From the NCBI GenBank assembly GCA_950295325.1, contig OX485807.1:46242796-46282439 (forward strand): a stretch of DNA of 39,644 nt, read 5' to 3'. Numbering within the stretch: position 1 is the first letter of the stretch; each line of letters begins with the position of its first letter. The translations under genes and the position numbers were made by a program. Positions 10,458 to 22,800 of the stretch are shown piece after piece. Source of the DNA: Polytrichum commune (taxonomy: Eukaryota; Streptophyta; Polytrichopsida; Polytrichales; Polytrichaceae). The notes below the pieces were generated by a model that was given only the letters and a program-made list of their open reading frames with translations, made no database searches and was not told the DNA's origin.

Positions 10458-11769
10458 ATGCGGGGCCCCATTTCTTCTAGTGTTAATAACTATGTGCACT
10501 TTGAACCCGAACATACCTGGGAATTTTTGGTGGCACCAGATAACAATGACCTCTTTTGCATCAACAAGCTTGGCACGGAGTCCTACACATCGGAGTTCCA
10601 CATCCTCAATGCCGACGCCAACTACCAACACTTCCAGTGGCAATCAGGGATCAATCTTCCTTAGACTGGCCATAATTTCCAATTTGCTTTGGCCCACAAC
10701 AGAGACCTCTTTCTGATCAATTGCAAGAAATCCCAGACCACTACTAACAGCACAGAGGTTCATATTTTAACAGCATCCTCTGACTACCAAGCGTATCGGC
10801 TGCAAACTGGCACGGCTATGCCCAAGATGGACCATACTTCCCAGTTCTAACTGGCCTCTAACGAAGACCTCTGTTGGATTAAAAAATCAATCACCTGTTC
10901 GAAAACAACAGAGGTTCACGTTCTGAGTGCGTCCTCCAACTACCAAAGCTTCGTCCTGCAGACAGGCACAAAGCTTCCTGAGACTGATCTTGGCTGGGAT
11001 TTCATCGGAGTGGGTTGGAACAATGATGTGTATGCCATCGAACGATCAAACACGAGATCGGACACTACACGGCTGTGCGTCCTCAATCATGCCTCCCATT
11101 ACAAGACCATTAGTGTGCATCACATCCAATGTCTTCCAAAGACCGATCACAAGTTTGCATTCACATTAGGATGGAATTCGAACCTGTTTGTTATTCAGAA
11201 GACAGGCACCATCTCTGGAAAAACGCATGTCCAAGTTTGACGGCTTCGTCACAGTATCGGGGCTCACTGTCGCAATATATCGCAAAATATAGCACGTGTG
11301 AGTATTTCTGCACATCAGATGAGGGCAACGTAACCGGCCATGGCCGAGACCTAATAGTGGTGAACAACAGGAATGTTAATTGGAACGACTGGAAAACAGC
11401 TGTGTACATGTTTCGGGAAACTTCTGGCATCGAATTACTAGGGCCCTGCTCTTGCATCCCTATTGAAAAGTCAAACCACGTGCTTGATTTTGCAACGGCA
11501 AAGAATCAAACGACGACTTGTTCACTATTAAACAACCAAATACAGGTACGGAGGTTAATATCTTCGATGCGTGCTCCAAGTACCAAAACTTGAAACTTGT
11601 TTGCGGAAGCTATACCTCTCCCAGTAGTAACTTCAAGCCTTGCTACATACAACTCGAGTATAGGCATCCAATTAAGGAGAGTGGCCACATAAGGCTCACA
11701 TACCTCGCTAATGAATTTTCGAACCAAACTTGTTGCAAGTGCTACTTGACATGTGAAAGAGCCAATTAA
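10458..11769 (+). pseudogene. Broken gene for FG-GAP-like repeat protein
   Basis: About six repeats of roughly 50 residues are seen. Each has a core like DLFxIxK followed 8-12 residues later by STEVHILxASSNYQ and then FxLQTGTxLPET. Examples are NNDLFCINKLGT, NSTEVHILTASSDYQAYRLQ, TTEVHVLSASSNYQSFVLQ and GTEVNIFDACSKYQNLKL. This wording closely recalls FG-GAP/VCBS-type repeat proteins of actinobacteria and some fungi, usually secreted or attached to wall hydrolases, predicted beta-propellers. Frame 3 is maintained from the ATG at 10458 (a GTG-initiated reading could begin at 10413) to 11240. It has in-frame stops at 10662-10664, 10848-10850 and 11238-11240. Reading then moves to another frame, and a further shift near 11510 restores the last repeat. 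No signal peptide or intron is evident. It sits next to the CACTA relic and is not expressed as an intact protein. Confidence 0.7.
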
Positions 11770-11965
11770 CTCTTATAAAAAATAAAAAAAATTCCAAATT
11801 TGTTGCAGCTGCTACTCATATTCAACTTCCTCTGGCAGATGTTGCAAGTTGATCATGTTGACATGTGGTCTGTTTATTGGGTGCACTGAATTACTTATTC
11901 TTAAGGTAGGTAGGTCAGTAGTTATGGTTGGCATGGCAATAGGTCAATAATTAGGTCAGGCCACA
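11770..11965. other. Spacer after repeat-protein pseudogene
   Basis: The phrase CCAAATTTGTTGCAGCTGCTACT near 11794 imperfectly repeats CCAAACTTGTTGCAAGTGCTACT near 11725. Otherwise no feature is seen. Confidence 0.4.
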
Positions 11966-12408
11966 CTACACTGATTATCCCATTTAGCGAGGGTGGGTTA
12001 ATAGAGCGTGTGGAAAATGACTGAAGGTGAAATTAAATTTCTTTGCACTATGAAATTAGTGCCACCAGAAGATCTAGGGTTTCGGGAGTCCAAAGTGTCA
12101 AAGTGCCGGAAACTCTCAATGCAAGATCTTTTTTAATTATCTAATGTTAGGAGATGCCTCAAGAGTGAGTGCTGCCAACTATAAAGAACAAGAAGCCTCT
12201 TTGAGCTCACCAATACAAATTATGCATTCTACAAGCACCTTAGAGCACGCACTGATTTTCTTGATATGTATGGTAAATGAGAATGTTATCATGAATTTAG
12301 TATCTCTCAGTTAAAAATTTAGCCCCCACTAGTTTTGAGATTTGGCAAAATAGTATTGTGTGTTTCGGGAATTAGTTACACATGCGCAAATTGGGATAAT
12401 CGATGTAG
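11966..12408. mobile_element. Fold-back MITE, 25-bp inverted termini
   Basis: The left end CTACACTGATTATCCCATTT at 11966 pairs with the right end AAATTGGGATAATCGATGTAG ending at 12408. The outer 20 bp match the termini of the 667-866 element, so both belong to one family or superfamily, but the interiors differ and this copy is about twice as long. No coding capacity and no clear target duplication. Confidence 0.65.
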
Positions 12409-12768
12409 TAGGAAAGGCGGTGTAACATGACACTAAAATGACTGCATTTTTAGAGTTTTAACGTCTATCAGAGTCCAACCTAGGCAATTTGGGACATGTC
12501 AAAGTTGTGACATTGTGGACGCGGTTTAGTGGATAGATTTAGAGTGAGGTCTCATGTCTGTTGCTTGCCCACTAGATTCTAGATAATAGTGTGTTCTCAC
12601 AAAGATAACAAAACCAACCCACCAACCATAATTTGGTTGCCTACTTGGGGGGTGGACTCTTCATTGAAAACCTCAATGACATGTGTAGGTCACTATGAAA
12701 TTAAACCCCCTACATACGAGAAGTTTATGGATAACAACAGGCTGGAAAATGGACTCATATATTAATAC
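12409..12768. other. Intergenic DNA, no gene seen
   Basis: A+T-rich sequence with no recognisable coding signal or symmetric structure. Confidence 0.5.
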
Positions 12769-12771
12769 TAA

Positions 12772-13675
12772 GGGGCGCTTCACACTATGGCCAAAGGTCA
12801 AGAGGCCGTCGCTTTCCACCAATCATATTGCAAGAAACCAACAGTTGTGCCTCTCAACCCTTCACACTAAGGCCAAAGTCCAAAGGCCATCGCAATTGTA
12901 AATGATTACTTTTTGAAGAATGCAACAAACTCTCAAAGGAAGTTTGGGTCGGACGGGAATGGAAACCCAAACCACGGGGAGGTCACTTCATTGTCAAGTT
13001 GACACCACGTGCGGACAAAGTTTGCTACCCCTATATTACATGCCATATATAATTTTAAATTCTATGATATTTTTTCTACATATACATAACCATTTATAGT
13101 ATCTTTTGTATACTTTTTTGAAATTTTTAGTCATCTTTTTTTTTTTTTAGTAATTTTTTTAGTTCAATTTTGTGTCATTCTAGTTAGAAATGGTATGTTT
13201 TATGAAAAAAACAAATCATCAAATTTAGTTATCATTTTTAACTATGTCATAGGTTCTGTGTATATCTACTCATGAAAAAAATTGATAAAATTTTGACCCA
13301 TTTTGGTGGTGCAACTTACCAAAAGAAGATTTTTTTTGGTCGCATGTGGTGTTCAACTTGACAATGGAGTGATCTACCCGTGACCCAAACTATGGTCGAG
13401 AGGCCATTGGTTTTTTTTCATTAAAAAAATCAGTCATTGGCAAGATCTTGGCCATTAGATTGGAGGAGTTGTTTTGGGCAAGGAATAAAGTAGGATGCTC
13501 CTTTGGGTTTGGACTTTGGGCTTGGCCTTTGTAGGCTTCACACCATGCCTAGCTGAAGGCTCCAATTACTATATTTTATTGGCTATTTTCAGGCCATTTC
13601 TTTGGACTCTCAACAAAGTTTGGCCACTCAATCCCACGGCCTCTTGACTTTGACGGCCATAATGTGAAGCGGCCC
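12772..13675. mobile_element. Harbinger/PIF-type non-autonomous element with TAA duplications
   Basis: The inverted ends GGGGCGCTTCACACTATGGCC (left) and GGCCATAATGTGAAGCGGCCC (right) pair with three mismatches and are flanked by TAA at 12769-12771 and 13676-13678. A 3-bp TAA/TTA duplication with G-rich termini is the hallmark of PIF/Harbinger (Tourist-like) elements. The terminal sequence is partly repeated inside, at 12778-12812 and 12860-12893. No transposase is encoded. The hAT-type MITE at 12973-13382 is inserted within it. Confidence 0.75.
12973..13382 (+). mobile_element. hAT-type MITE, copy 1 (410 bp), nested
   Basis: The ends are CACGGGGAGGTCACTTCATT and the inverse ...AATGGAGTGATCTACCCGTG, extended imperfect inverted termini of about 45 bp. 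The element is flanked by a perfect 8-bp duplication ACCCAAAC (12965-12972 and 13383-13390), the size made by hAT transposases. The interior is A+T-rich and non-coding. It sits inside the Harbinger-type element at 12772-13675 and is therefore the younger insertion. A 410-bp copy in reverse orientation is at 16221-16630. Confidence 0.88.
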
Positions 13676-13678
13676 TAA

Positions 13679-15395
13679 GCTTTTCAATTTAATGTGATAA
13701 ATGCCTCCACATATACAAAGTAAATATCAAGGTTTAAATATGTCTTTATAACATGTAAAATCCATGTTCACTTTCTAATGAGAAAGTCATTGAACATTTT
13801 TTCATTCATAGCATGTAACTCAATGATTGCACCAAACAAACAAAGACAAGAGCATAAATTAACTTATCCACAATTCAAAGAGAAAATCTCAAGGGAGTCC
13901 ATGAGCACTCCAAGAGCCTCTAGCTTGTCCTATAACCCAAATACAAATCCTAACAAGAATGAACAAGGGTGTCATTGAGGACTACTACCATATGACTACA
14001 ATGAATGAAAATGTGAATTAGATGAAACTAACACATCTACTGTCAAAAATTTCTCTAAACCTTAGGGCCCCCTTTTGTACGCCTACTTTACTTGTAAATC
14101 ATTGATAGCCTTCCTAAATATACACACTTGAGAAAAATAATACCTCTCTCTTATGTGTACTAAGTACATTAATGCCTCAGATAATACCCCTTCTTACACT
14201 CATGTTAGTTCATACATGATATGAATAGTCCACCCCCCGGATTGCCTACTAGAATGTGGAGGGCCATGACCATGGGCCACTAGACTTTCATTTGCCCACT
14301 AGACACTTGAAACATCAATAGTTGGTTGGCACATACGAACACTACCCCATCATATTTCATTTACATTTTTCCTCATTTACATTTACATTTACACCAAATT
14401 CCAGTGGGCAAGCATCATACATGGAGACTCACCCTTAGAGCCATAATTGCATTAGTGTCCAGAAATTGAGTTGTTCCTGTCAGGCCCGCAATTCTTGCAA
14501 CCTACTTGGTGCATGCCATTAATCATGCTCATTGGGGCACACATACGGGTTGTGTCAAACATAATTCTATTTTGTTTAATTACACTCATATGCAAAAATA
14601 TTTTGTGACAAGTGGACAATGAAAAAGTAAACCGACATTTTTGGGGGGATTTATGAGTATCTACAAGTCAGTTGCACAATGCATGATGAAGAATATCATT
14701 TGGCATTTTGTTTGTATTATCCAAATTTAAAGTTGGCAATAGGATGCCATTATTTTCCTAAAAAATTAAAATTAGGTCACAAGGGAGGAGCTATCATGGT
14801 TGATTTGTTGGCGACAACATAGGTTGTGTACATCATATTTGATGCGAGGTGTCCTTAGGACATGAGCCCTTCACATAAAAACATTTTGTGTCATGACCGT
14901 AAATGGATGAATATTTTTTACTTGTTTTTCTTTCATATATGAAAGTTGTGTCATGTCTTTGTCATGCAAAAGGTCTTTGAAGATCTTGTTATATTTTTGG
15001 CTACTCACTCAAGCTTACTCACTAGATATCATGTTTATTATTAGATGTTCATGAATAATCATTATGGAATCTTTATGTAATTTAGGGATCTTCTTGTCTA
15101 TCTCCTCTCCTCCAAATTGTAATTACCCATAATTTGATGTGAGTCACCTTCCCAACTTACTATTGTGAGAAAGGGATTTATAACATACATTGTCAAGCGT
15201 ATTTCTCATTCATCCAACATAGAAGCACCAAAATTGTATAGGTCCATCCAACACTCCCACTCATTCGTTGCAACATGTACAATGTTTGCTCTCAAATGTT
15301 GTACTCATCATGCAATAAGATTCAAAATAAATTCACTCATTCGGAGGAAAGGTGGTGATGCATAAAACAAATGAAGTCATGCAATGTGCAAACTT
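13679..15395. other. Intergenic A+T-rich DNA
   Basis: No gene is recognised. A 66-codon frame at 13778-13978 and another at 15165-15365 have no motif I can identify. The latter could be a worn N-terminal part of the hAT transposase that follows, but I cannot show it. CATTTACATTTACATTTACA-like repetition occurs near 14364-14395. Confidence 0.4.
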
Positions 15396-17429
15396 CTTTA
15401 GCGTTGTCTTGTGATGAAGTAACTTCAGTAGATTATCAATCATGAATTAGTATCCATGTTTACATAGTGAGAGATTGGAACGGATCCCTCTCCTCCTTAC
15501 CTTAGAAAGAGTTGTCGAAGGAGGTACAACAAATAGCCTTACTGCTATCATTGTGAATAATGTTGAGGCCTATAGTGGTTTGTCCGACCATAACACTAAG
15601 GAGAGGTTGGTCACATTTGGAGCAGATGGAGTGTCTACATTCCAAGGTGCAAAATCAGGTTTTATAGTGTAGTTGATCAACAAGCGTGCACCCCTCCTAA
15701 TGGGCATCCATTACATGGCGCATCGCACTAACCTTGTTGTGCAACCCCTCTCTAACTTTGAGGTGGTGAAATACGTGGAGGATCTTCTAGCAGCCTTATA
15801 TTTGTACTTCAACTCCTTCCCCAAGTGCAACTTAGATTTCTAAAAGCTTGCAGTGTAATTTAAAGGCCATAAAATACTTAGGAATATTAAAACCCGCTCA
15901 ATATCTATGCTTGGACTCGCAAGGAGAGTGCTTGAAGAATACAAACCCTCGGTTACGAAAATGGCAGTGGATGCACCAAAGGAAGGAGCTACAAAGAACA
16001 ATATTTCCATGCTCCTAGATTGGCAGAATATCCTCCCTTTACGTTGCACAATGCCTATGCTTCACTCCATGAATTCCTTCATTAAGTTTGTACAAAGTCT
16101 AGCATGCTACATTGTAGACTTCATCTCTACAGTAAAGATTTGTCAAGGTGATTTATATCAATTGTACATTGATCTAGCCTTTGTTTTCCGTGGAAAGGAG
16201 TTCAACACCTTAAAACCTTGCACGGGTAGATCACTCCATTGTCAAGTTGAACACCACGTGCGGCCAAAAAAGAACTTCTTTTGGTAAGTTGCACCACCAA
16301 AATGGGTCAAAATTTTATCAAATTTTTTTCATGAGTAGATATACACAGTCTCTATGACACAGTTAAAAGTGGTAACTAAATTTGATGATTTGTTTTTTTC
16401 ATAAAACATACCATTTCTAACTAGAATGACACAAAATTGAACTGAAACAATTACTAAAAAAAATAAAGATGACTAAAAATTTCAAAAAAGTATACAAAAG
16501 ATACTATCAATGGTTATGTATATGTAGAAAAAATATCATAAATTTTAAAATTATATATGACATGTAATATAGGGGTAGCAAACTTTGTCCGCACGTGGTG
16601 TCAACTTTACAATGAAGTGACCTCCCCGTGAAACCTTGGCAGATGACACATCCATGCTAATCAAGCAAGATTGGTTATTTTGTTGCCACATGGTCTTCAA
16701 GATTACATGTGTCTCCCACTTGGCTATAATGAGATTTATGGCCTTCCCATAACAATGGGAAAAGGTTAACAAGATTGACCGTGAAGTAATCCTTGGCGAA
16801 GTGCAATGTCAACAAACTAGTGCAGCGAAAAACCAAATAGAGGAGTTAAAGAAGTATTTCCCACACCAAGAAGTAATGAGTGCCTTGGGTATATGCTACC
16901 CCCAATATTGGTTGGTTGATACATTCAAGGCTATATACCCCGAGCATATTGTAACATTGCAAACATTCTATGGGACAAAAAAAAAGTTGTGGGTACCTAT
17001 GCTAAGATCGAGAATGTTGAGGAGTAAATGCCTCCACCCCTTGATATCCGCAACCTTGAGCTCCAAAGCTCCTTCAAAATTTCCATGGCATCAAATGCTC
17101 AAGGTGCCATGTCTCTACCCATGACCAAGAACCCAATGTCCCGCCTTTGGCGGAAGCTCTCAAGCAATGCCCTCATCTTAGCAAAGCTCTATGAGTTCAT
17201 GAAAATTACTCGGATTGCTCATGCCCAAGTATTAGGTAGTGTGGAAGATGGGAGACCCATTAGATCCTTGTCATTTTTGAAGATCAAATTGGGGAACCAG
17301 CTCACAACCCACCTAGACTTGGTGGTCCACATATATGCTCAAGATTTTTACACCTTGAACACATTACCTCACCAAGTATCGATATCATATTGGAAAGCAC
17401 AGAGGGTTTGCTATAGAGGGAAAGAGTAG
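15396..17429 (+). pseudogene. hAT-superfamily (ZNF862-type) transposase relic, interrupted by a MITE
   Basis: Segments match the transposase-like proteins annotated as ZNF862 or zinc finger MYM/hAT in plants and animals. In order they are LSCDEVTSVDYQS, PLLLTLERVVEGGTTN, TFGADGVSTFQGAKSG, GIHYMAHRTNLVVQPLS, FPKCNLDF, HKILRNIKTRSISML, VLEEYKPSVTKMAVDAP and DFISTVKICQGDLYQLY. After the MITE come EVMSALGICYPQYW and the C-terminal dimerisation-like YEFMKITRIAHAQVLGSVED and AQDFYTLNTLPHQVSISYWK. Damage: a stop in the DYQS region, frameshifts near 15474 and the A run near 16980, stops at 15670-15672, 15841-15843 and 15856-15858, and insertion of the 410-bp MITE at 16221-16630. The intact ancestor would have carried out cut-and-paste transposition with 8-bp target duplications. 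Confidence 0.9.
16221..16630 (-). mobile_element. hAT-type MITE, copy 2 (410 bp), inside hAT transposase relic
   Basis: This is the reverse-orientation homologue of 12973-13382, of exactly the same length, with ends CACGGGTAGATCACTCCATT and ...AATGAAGTGACCTCCCCGTG. It is flanked by a perfect 8-bp duplication AAACCTTG at 16213-16220 and 16631-16638. It splits the transposase similarity between KEFNTLKP and the downstream half. Divergence from copy 1 is modest, mostly single-base changes and indels in A/T runs. Confidence 0.9.
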
Positions 17430-18737
17430 ATGAGTCATAATGTATGTTGTTGCATATAGTTTCTAAATGCAATGGTAGTGGTTGTATGCACATGTACGGG
17501 GCAACTAGCCGCAATTGAGTAGTGGCTTGGAAAATGAAGAACTAGTGCAACTCTAGTTCTAGGAGAGGTACCTAATGTACTGAACTTGCACTCAAACTTT
17601 GGAACATGATGAGGCAAGGCATTAATTTATGCCTTAAGTGTCTAGTGTCAAATTTTGAACCATGTATGGCATGGTGGAGGGGTGCAAGTCTTCATAATCA
17701 TTTGCGTAAGGTGCACTGGCTATATTTGAATGGAGTTGTTTGAGGAAGATGTTGGTGCATGCTAATTGCTTAGATATTAGTTTTGTTACGATGGTGGATG
17801 GGTTGAGCTAATGTGTGATTTTGCAAGCCATTCCGCACTGAAGAGGTAGGCTCAAAAGACCAGGGCTCAATTCCCCCACATAATTTTTTTTAAAACACAA
17901 TAATTCTTACATGTAGCCAAAATTTGATGTTCTTTGCAATGTGTTAGCCACATTTACACCAACAACTTCAGAAGTGGGGGCCACATGCTAGCTCCACATC
18001 GCCAAAACAAAGCCACATATACGCACCACACATAATTATGCATAGCCACATACATATATGTTGTAAGACCTCTTGTTGCATTTGTCATATACAAAGTCTT
18101 TCCACATCACCAACTAGGTCTCCCTCAACCTTAGTCAAAGTGTCTCAAAACCTAGCCAATGGATGGGCCAAAAGCCAATGAATAGATACATTTCTTTCAA
18201 AATAAAGAAAACATTGCTTGGAGTAGAGAATCATCGACTCAATATACTTGTTTATGCCTTACTTGAATTTGGTGCAATGCATGTCAACAATCACAGATCG
18301 CCAATTTTAAAGTTATAGTTGAAGGCTAGAAATCTTGAGTCTAGAGGCTTGTTCTACAAAATGCCCCAACATAGTTCCCATCACTAGTCTTTAATGCACA
18401 AGCTACTTATGGCCGTGTTAAATATGGCAAAGCATATCACCACAGAGACCGCATACAGGTAAACGCTCACATTCTACCGGAAATCACACACATTGGATGT
18501 TTTAATGTACCAATATTTCAGCATTTTAAAGTTGAGTAGAAAGTTGAGGGATTTGATATTTTATTAAATTTGGAATGTTTAAAACAGATCATTTTTGTAA
18601 AAGTGGTATTTAAATGTTATTGAAATGCAAGTGCAGGTAGCAAGATTTGAACCTACATATTTTTCCTCCCAAGATTTATTCCAACTAATATTATCCACAT
18701 ATTCTTAAGGGAGTTGATGGAAATTTCACACTTTTAT
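17430..18737. other. Intergenic DNA, no gene seen
   Basis: No coding signal is recognised. Two tRNA-like box B phrases occur, GGGCTCAATTCCCC near 17863 (plus) followed by a T run, and GGTTCAAATC near 18640-18655 (minus). Neither has a foldable tRNA around it, so they may be SINE remnants. Confidence 0.4.
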
Positions 18738-18834
18738 GTAATAATAAAGAGCATGATGGGAGTGGATTTTGGTGTTCCCCAAAGGGGAACACCATGGGAA
18801 CATCAAAATCCACTCCCACCTTGCTCTTTATTAC
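18738..18834. repeat. Long near-perfect hairpin with 3-nt loop
   Basis: The left arm, GTAATAATAAAGAGC... to GGTGTTCCCC (18738-18780), pairs across AAA with the right arm GGGGAACACC... to GCTCTTTATTAC (18784-18834). The right arm has an extra short segment, a second copy of a GTTCCC-like phrase (ATGGGAACATC), which would bulge. The symmetry and tiny loop suggest a compact fold-back element or a hairpin RNA precursor. No coding capacity. Confidence 0.75.
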
Positions 18835-19214
18835 TGAGACCCTTTAGGGAACAAAATGGGAAAATTGATCTACCATGTGGACCTCTAATGATTATGAAAC
18901 ATTTGGGCAATTTGATATTGTAACACTAAAACATTACTACTACTGAAACATTGTAAATTACCACATGTAAGTACCCATGCGCAGTTCCCGATGCAACGAC
19001 TTTTGCAAAGCCTGACACGGCCATAATTAGCTCATGCATTCAAGAGTAGTGATGGGAACTATGTTAGGGTACAAAATGGGGCATGCATCTACATTGAGGA
19101 GCTTAGGGCAATTAGTATGATTCGATTAACCATATAAGGGTCCACTTGCACTTCTTGGTTAAGGCTTTAGTAAGAACAAATAACCACTCAATCTAGGTAT
19201 ATTGTGCCTGCATC
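18835..19214. other. Intergenic DNA, no gene seen
   Basis: No recognisable coding or structured feature. Confidence 0.4.
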
Positions 19215-19860
19215 GTGTAGTGAGGAGAATTAACTAGAATATGAGGTAGTTAACCTATGCGAAAGTTAATGGATCTCACACCCACACCACCTACAAGTAG
19301 TTAAATTCTAGGTTTGAAGAAAAGCTACCAAACTAGAAGTTAGCTAACTTTTTGGACCCCACTTTTGGGAAGAAAACTTAACTCATCTATACCCCTTATG
19401 CTAACTAATCTTTAACCAATGATTAGCCTCTTCTTTTAATGCATGTCTCTCATTTTTCCCATCTCTTCTCCATTCCACTACAAGGTGGACCACATGTTTC
19501 CTTACATCATCGTAAATTAGCATGCACTTTAGACCATACAATAATATTAATTTACAAAACATTGTAACATCATTTTCAATATTCAAATTTAGGAAGATAA
19601 TAGTAATTAATATCATTTTAATTATTATGAATCATAAATGGCGTGGGCCACAAAAATCGTAATGCTCGTAACTAGTGCATGTTCAAAACTTGGGCAAGTT
19701 GAGTAAAACTTTGAGTCAATCAACATTAACTCCTTTATTAAATTGGTTAACCTTTGGTTAGTCGTAACTGGGGGTGCAGGTGTGAGACAAATAGCTAGCA
19801 TATGAGGTAGTTGACTCTCGCTAACTCGTATTATTAGCTAAATTCTCCTGACTAGGTGTT
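19215..19860. mobile_element. Probable fold-back element, about 640 bp
   Basis: GAGGAGAATTAACTAG near 19222 is inverted at 19836-19851 (TAGCTAAATTCTCCTG). GATCTCACACCCACACCACC near 19274-19293 is inverted near 19766-19787 (GGGGGTGCAGGTGTGAGAC). The arms also share GTTAGC and TATGAGGTAGTTGAC phrases. The match is imperfect and no target duplication was found, so the limits are rough. Confidence 0.5.
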
Positions 19861-22800
19861 GCGGCCAATTTCACCATGATTTTGTTTTTGTAGCATTTTG
19901 GTTAGCTAATCGTCACTAACTCATAAGTTAGCTACTCCTCTTGATTGTACAACCGCCCACATAAGGAGAAAATAACTAAAAAAAATTAACCATCCAAACT
20001 GACCCCACATACTGCAAAGTAAGGCATTAACCCCTAACATCCCAAGCAACCCATTTTGGGTTGATGGATGGATTCTCTCCTACATTAACTCTACCTATTA
20101 TATTCATCTGCAATCAAAATAACTATGAACATCAAACCAACATAGATATCTATCCATAGACACATGAGCCGTGACATTTGGAGATGATTAAATTGCGGAA
20201 AAAAATGTCAACGTGGGAAGTGGTCATGTTTTTGTTGTGTTGAGAGTTGTTGTGGGGGTGTTGACTCCAATCAAATGGTCGCCACTCCAATACAAACTTT
20301 GCATGAACATACGAATGATGTTTATTTTGGTGAAATTGAAATATTTGTGGATGTTCATGTAAATACGGCCTTTGTGCACATTGACCTTCAATTAAGATTT
20401 GGACACTCTCTGATTTTTAAAGAATTCTTTGCATATATGTGGTTAGAAATATGGAGACGTTTACATACTCCAAATGCAAGGTCACTAGCCTATTGTGATT
20501 TGCACATCTTGGCATGATAATTTGTGGAGTGCTCAACTATTGAGTTGTTCCCATCTAATGGATCACACAAGCATTATGCTCATTTTCCAAGTGACTTTGA
20601 TAGGTCAAAGGTCTTTTCAAGGGATAAAACATGACAGTTTCTTGTGCATCCTTTCCTTCAATTGTTATGGAGTTTAAAAATCCACATAATTATTCATGCC
20701 ATTTTTCTCTCTCAAAACAACTTGTTTCCCTTGTTTCAAGATCCTACAAATAAATCCCATTTGAACCTTCAAACTTATCCATGAGTATTCTACAACCAAC
20801 ATTGATTGAAATGCACTCAAAACAACCCTTTCATGGGCTTGGGAAGTTAAGGGTTAAACCCTACTAATGTACGAAGAGTGACCGAATACGGCCCACATAC
20901 CCTAGTGGCAAATGGAGTTCTTGAGGAATATATATAGAGAGAGAGAGGACCTTTTCGCTAAATTGATTCCTAACTTTACTGCCAACTTCCAGGCTGCCAT
21001 TATGAAGGAAATTCGCACTCCAATAAATGAAACGGCTGCACCATCAATGTATCTCGTGGGTATAAAGTCAAACTTTCTACCCATCCATGTGGAGGCATAT
21101 ATGGGCAGCAGTATAACTTCTACTACAAAATGCGCATTAAATCAAATCTCTTAATATGCAAATGAGATTTTTCCTGTTCTTTTTCACTACAAATTGCCGC
21201 ACATGTCAGATACTAATTTTTAGTATTTTGCAAAGCGAATTCTTATCATGTAAGCCATGCGTGAAGGCGAAGGAAGCAAACAGAAACAATACATAATGCC
21301 AATGGGCTACCTTCCAAGTCAAGTCATGTCCTACTTGTAGTCCATTTTTCTGTAAAATAATCATATAGCCTTGTAGCCAAGTACGCCAAGGGCATGCAAC
21401 AATGAAGCATGCACAAGACAAAAGACAAGCTCAAGAATATTTTTGAAAACTTTACGTGAGATCATTATGATGTTGAAGTTATCATGGTTTTCAAAGGATA
21501 GTGAACCTTGTCTGTTTTGTGGAAAGGGAGTGTTGGGTCGAAGACCTTGCAAACCAAAAGGCTTCTTACAAGTGGTTCCAAACTCAGCAGTAATCAAGCC
21601 ATTCTTTATGATCACATGCTGCTGACGGACGGAAACCCTTGCACTATATCTTAACAACAAAAATTTGCTGGCCTCATAAGCCTCAAATAAGCAAGAAAGA
21701 CGCCAAGGAATACTGAATCACATATTCTTCCCATTGTTACCAATTGGAACTGTGTTATTGGTTCATATCCATAGCTGTTTCAGCACTTATTCTAAGTAAA
21801 GCTCTGTTGCTTTAAAATGCTCAATACATAAACATTAGCTTACTTGGCATCTGCATTTGCAAACATGAACGTTCTTGGCGAGGGAGGTATTTCAACTTAA
21901 CTTACAGAACTTAACTGTGAGCGCACCCACTTCTCGCAGGATACGAAACATGCAATTAGCACAAGATGATTAGCAAATCCAAAGCGTGCACGTAGCCACT
22001 TTCCTCATAACTCGTATGAACATCTTTTTCATTGTGAAAGTGAAGATGTTTTGAGCTACTAAATGATCATATAGGTCTCCCCAATTATGTTGGATAATGC
22101 ATCTTAGAATTGTACATTTATAATCAACAAGTTTGGAACATGTATTGTCCTATCTATATTCAGCACATGCCTTTTTAGGGCATGTTCTTTACATTCACGC
22201 CCAACCATACTATTCAAACGTAAGTGTTCATTAAAGATCAAACACCGAACTACCTTGGATAAGATATGTGGACATTATTCGGTTTGATTTTCATGATCTC
22301 CAACTTCTAGCAATTAAATTTATAGAACAAAACTTGTGGTGCACTTAGCAAATCTACCAGGAAGCATCAGCTACTTATGCATGAGTAACTTATTACACAC
22401 CACCCTTGAGCATGTGCGATTTATGAAGAAGGCATTAACTCTACCCTAACAAAAGAGAGCAATCTAGGCTTTCTTAATTTTTCCTCCATGACAGTCTTCG
22501 GTCCCCAAAAGTTGTTTGGATTCAAGGTCTAAGGTAGATGAGGCTAATGTGGACACCTCCAACTCTATGGAATCATCTAGCTGAAGGATTCGAGCATTAG
22601 AAACTTGAGCAGGTTAGCAATTACAAATCAAGACCAAAGTTCTTGAAAACCATGCAATCAGAGTTAAGGAGGATGTCCATCTAGGCTCTTGAATCAAAGA
22701 TTCTACACTTTCCAATATGGTGTTCTAAGATAAAATGTTTGAATTGACTTTTCATTATAGGATACCCATAATACAAGTTACATGTGTTATGGGGGGGGGG

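Noticed and set aside
2338-10482. CACTAGAAGGGATG at 2338 with CATTTCTTCTAGTG at 10469-10482 as CACTA termini.
   Set aside because: Flanking 3-bp sequences do not match (TAT versus TAA), the same 14-mer occurs directly at 10309, and a 14-bp match is within chance for this length.
17800-17895. Possible Pol III gene or SINE (GGGCTCAATTCCCC followed by T8).
   Set aside because: No convincing box A, no target duplication and no A tail were found.
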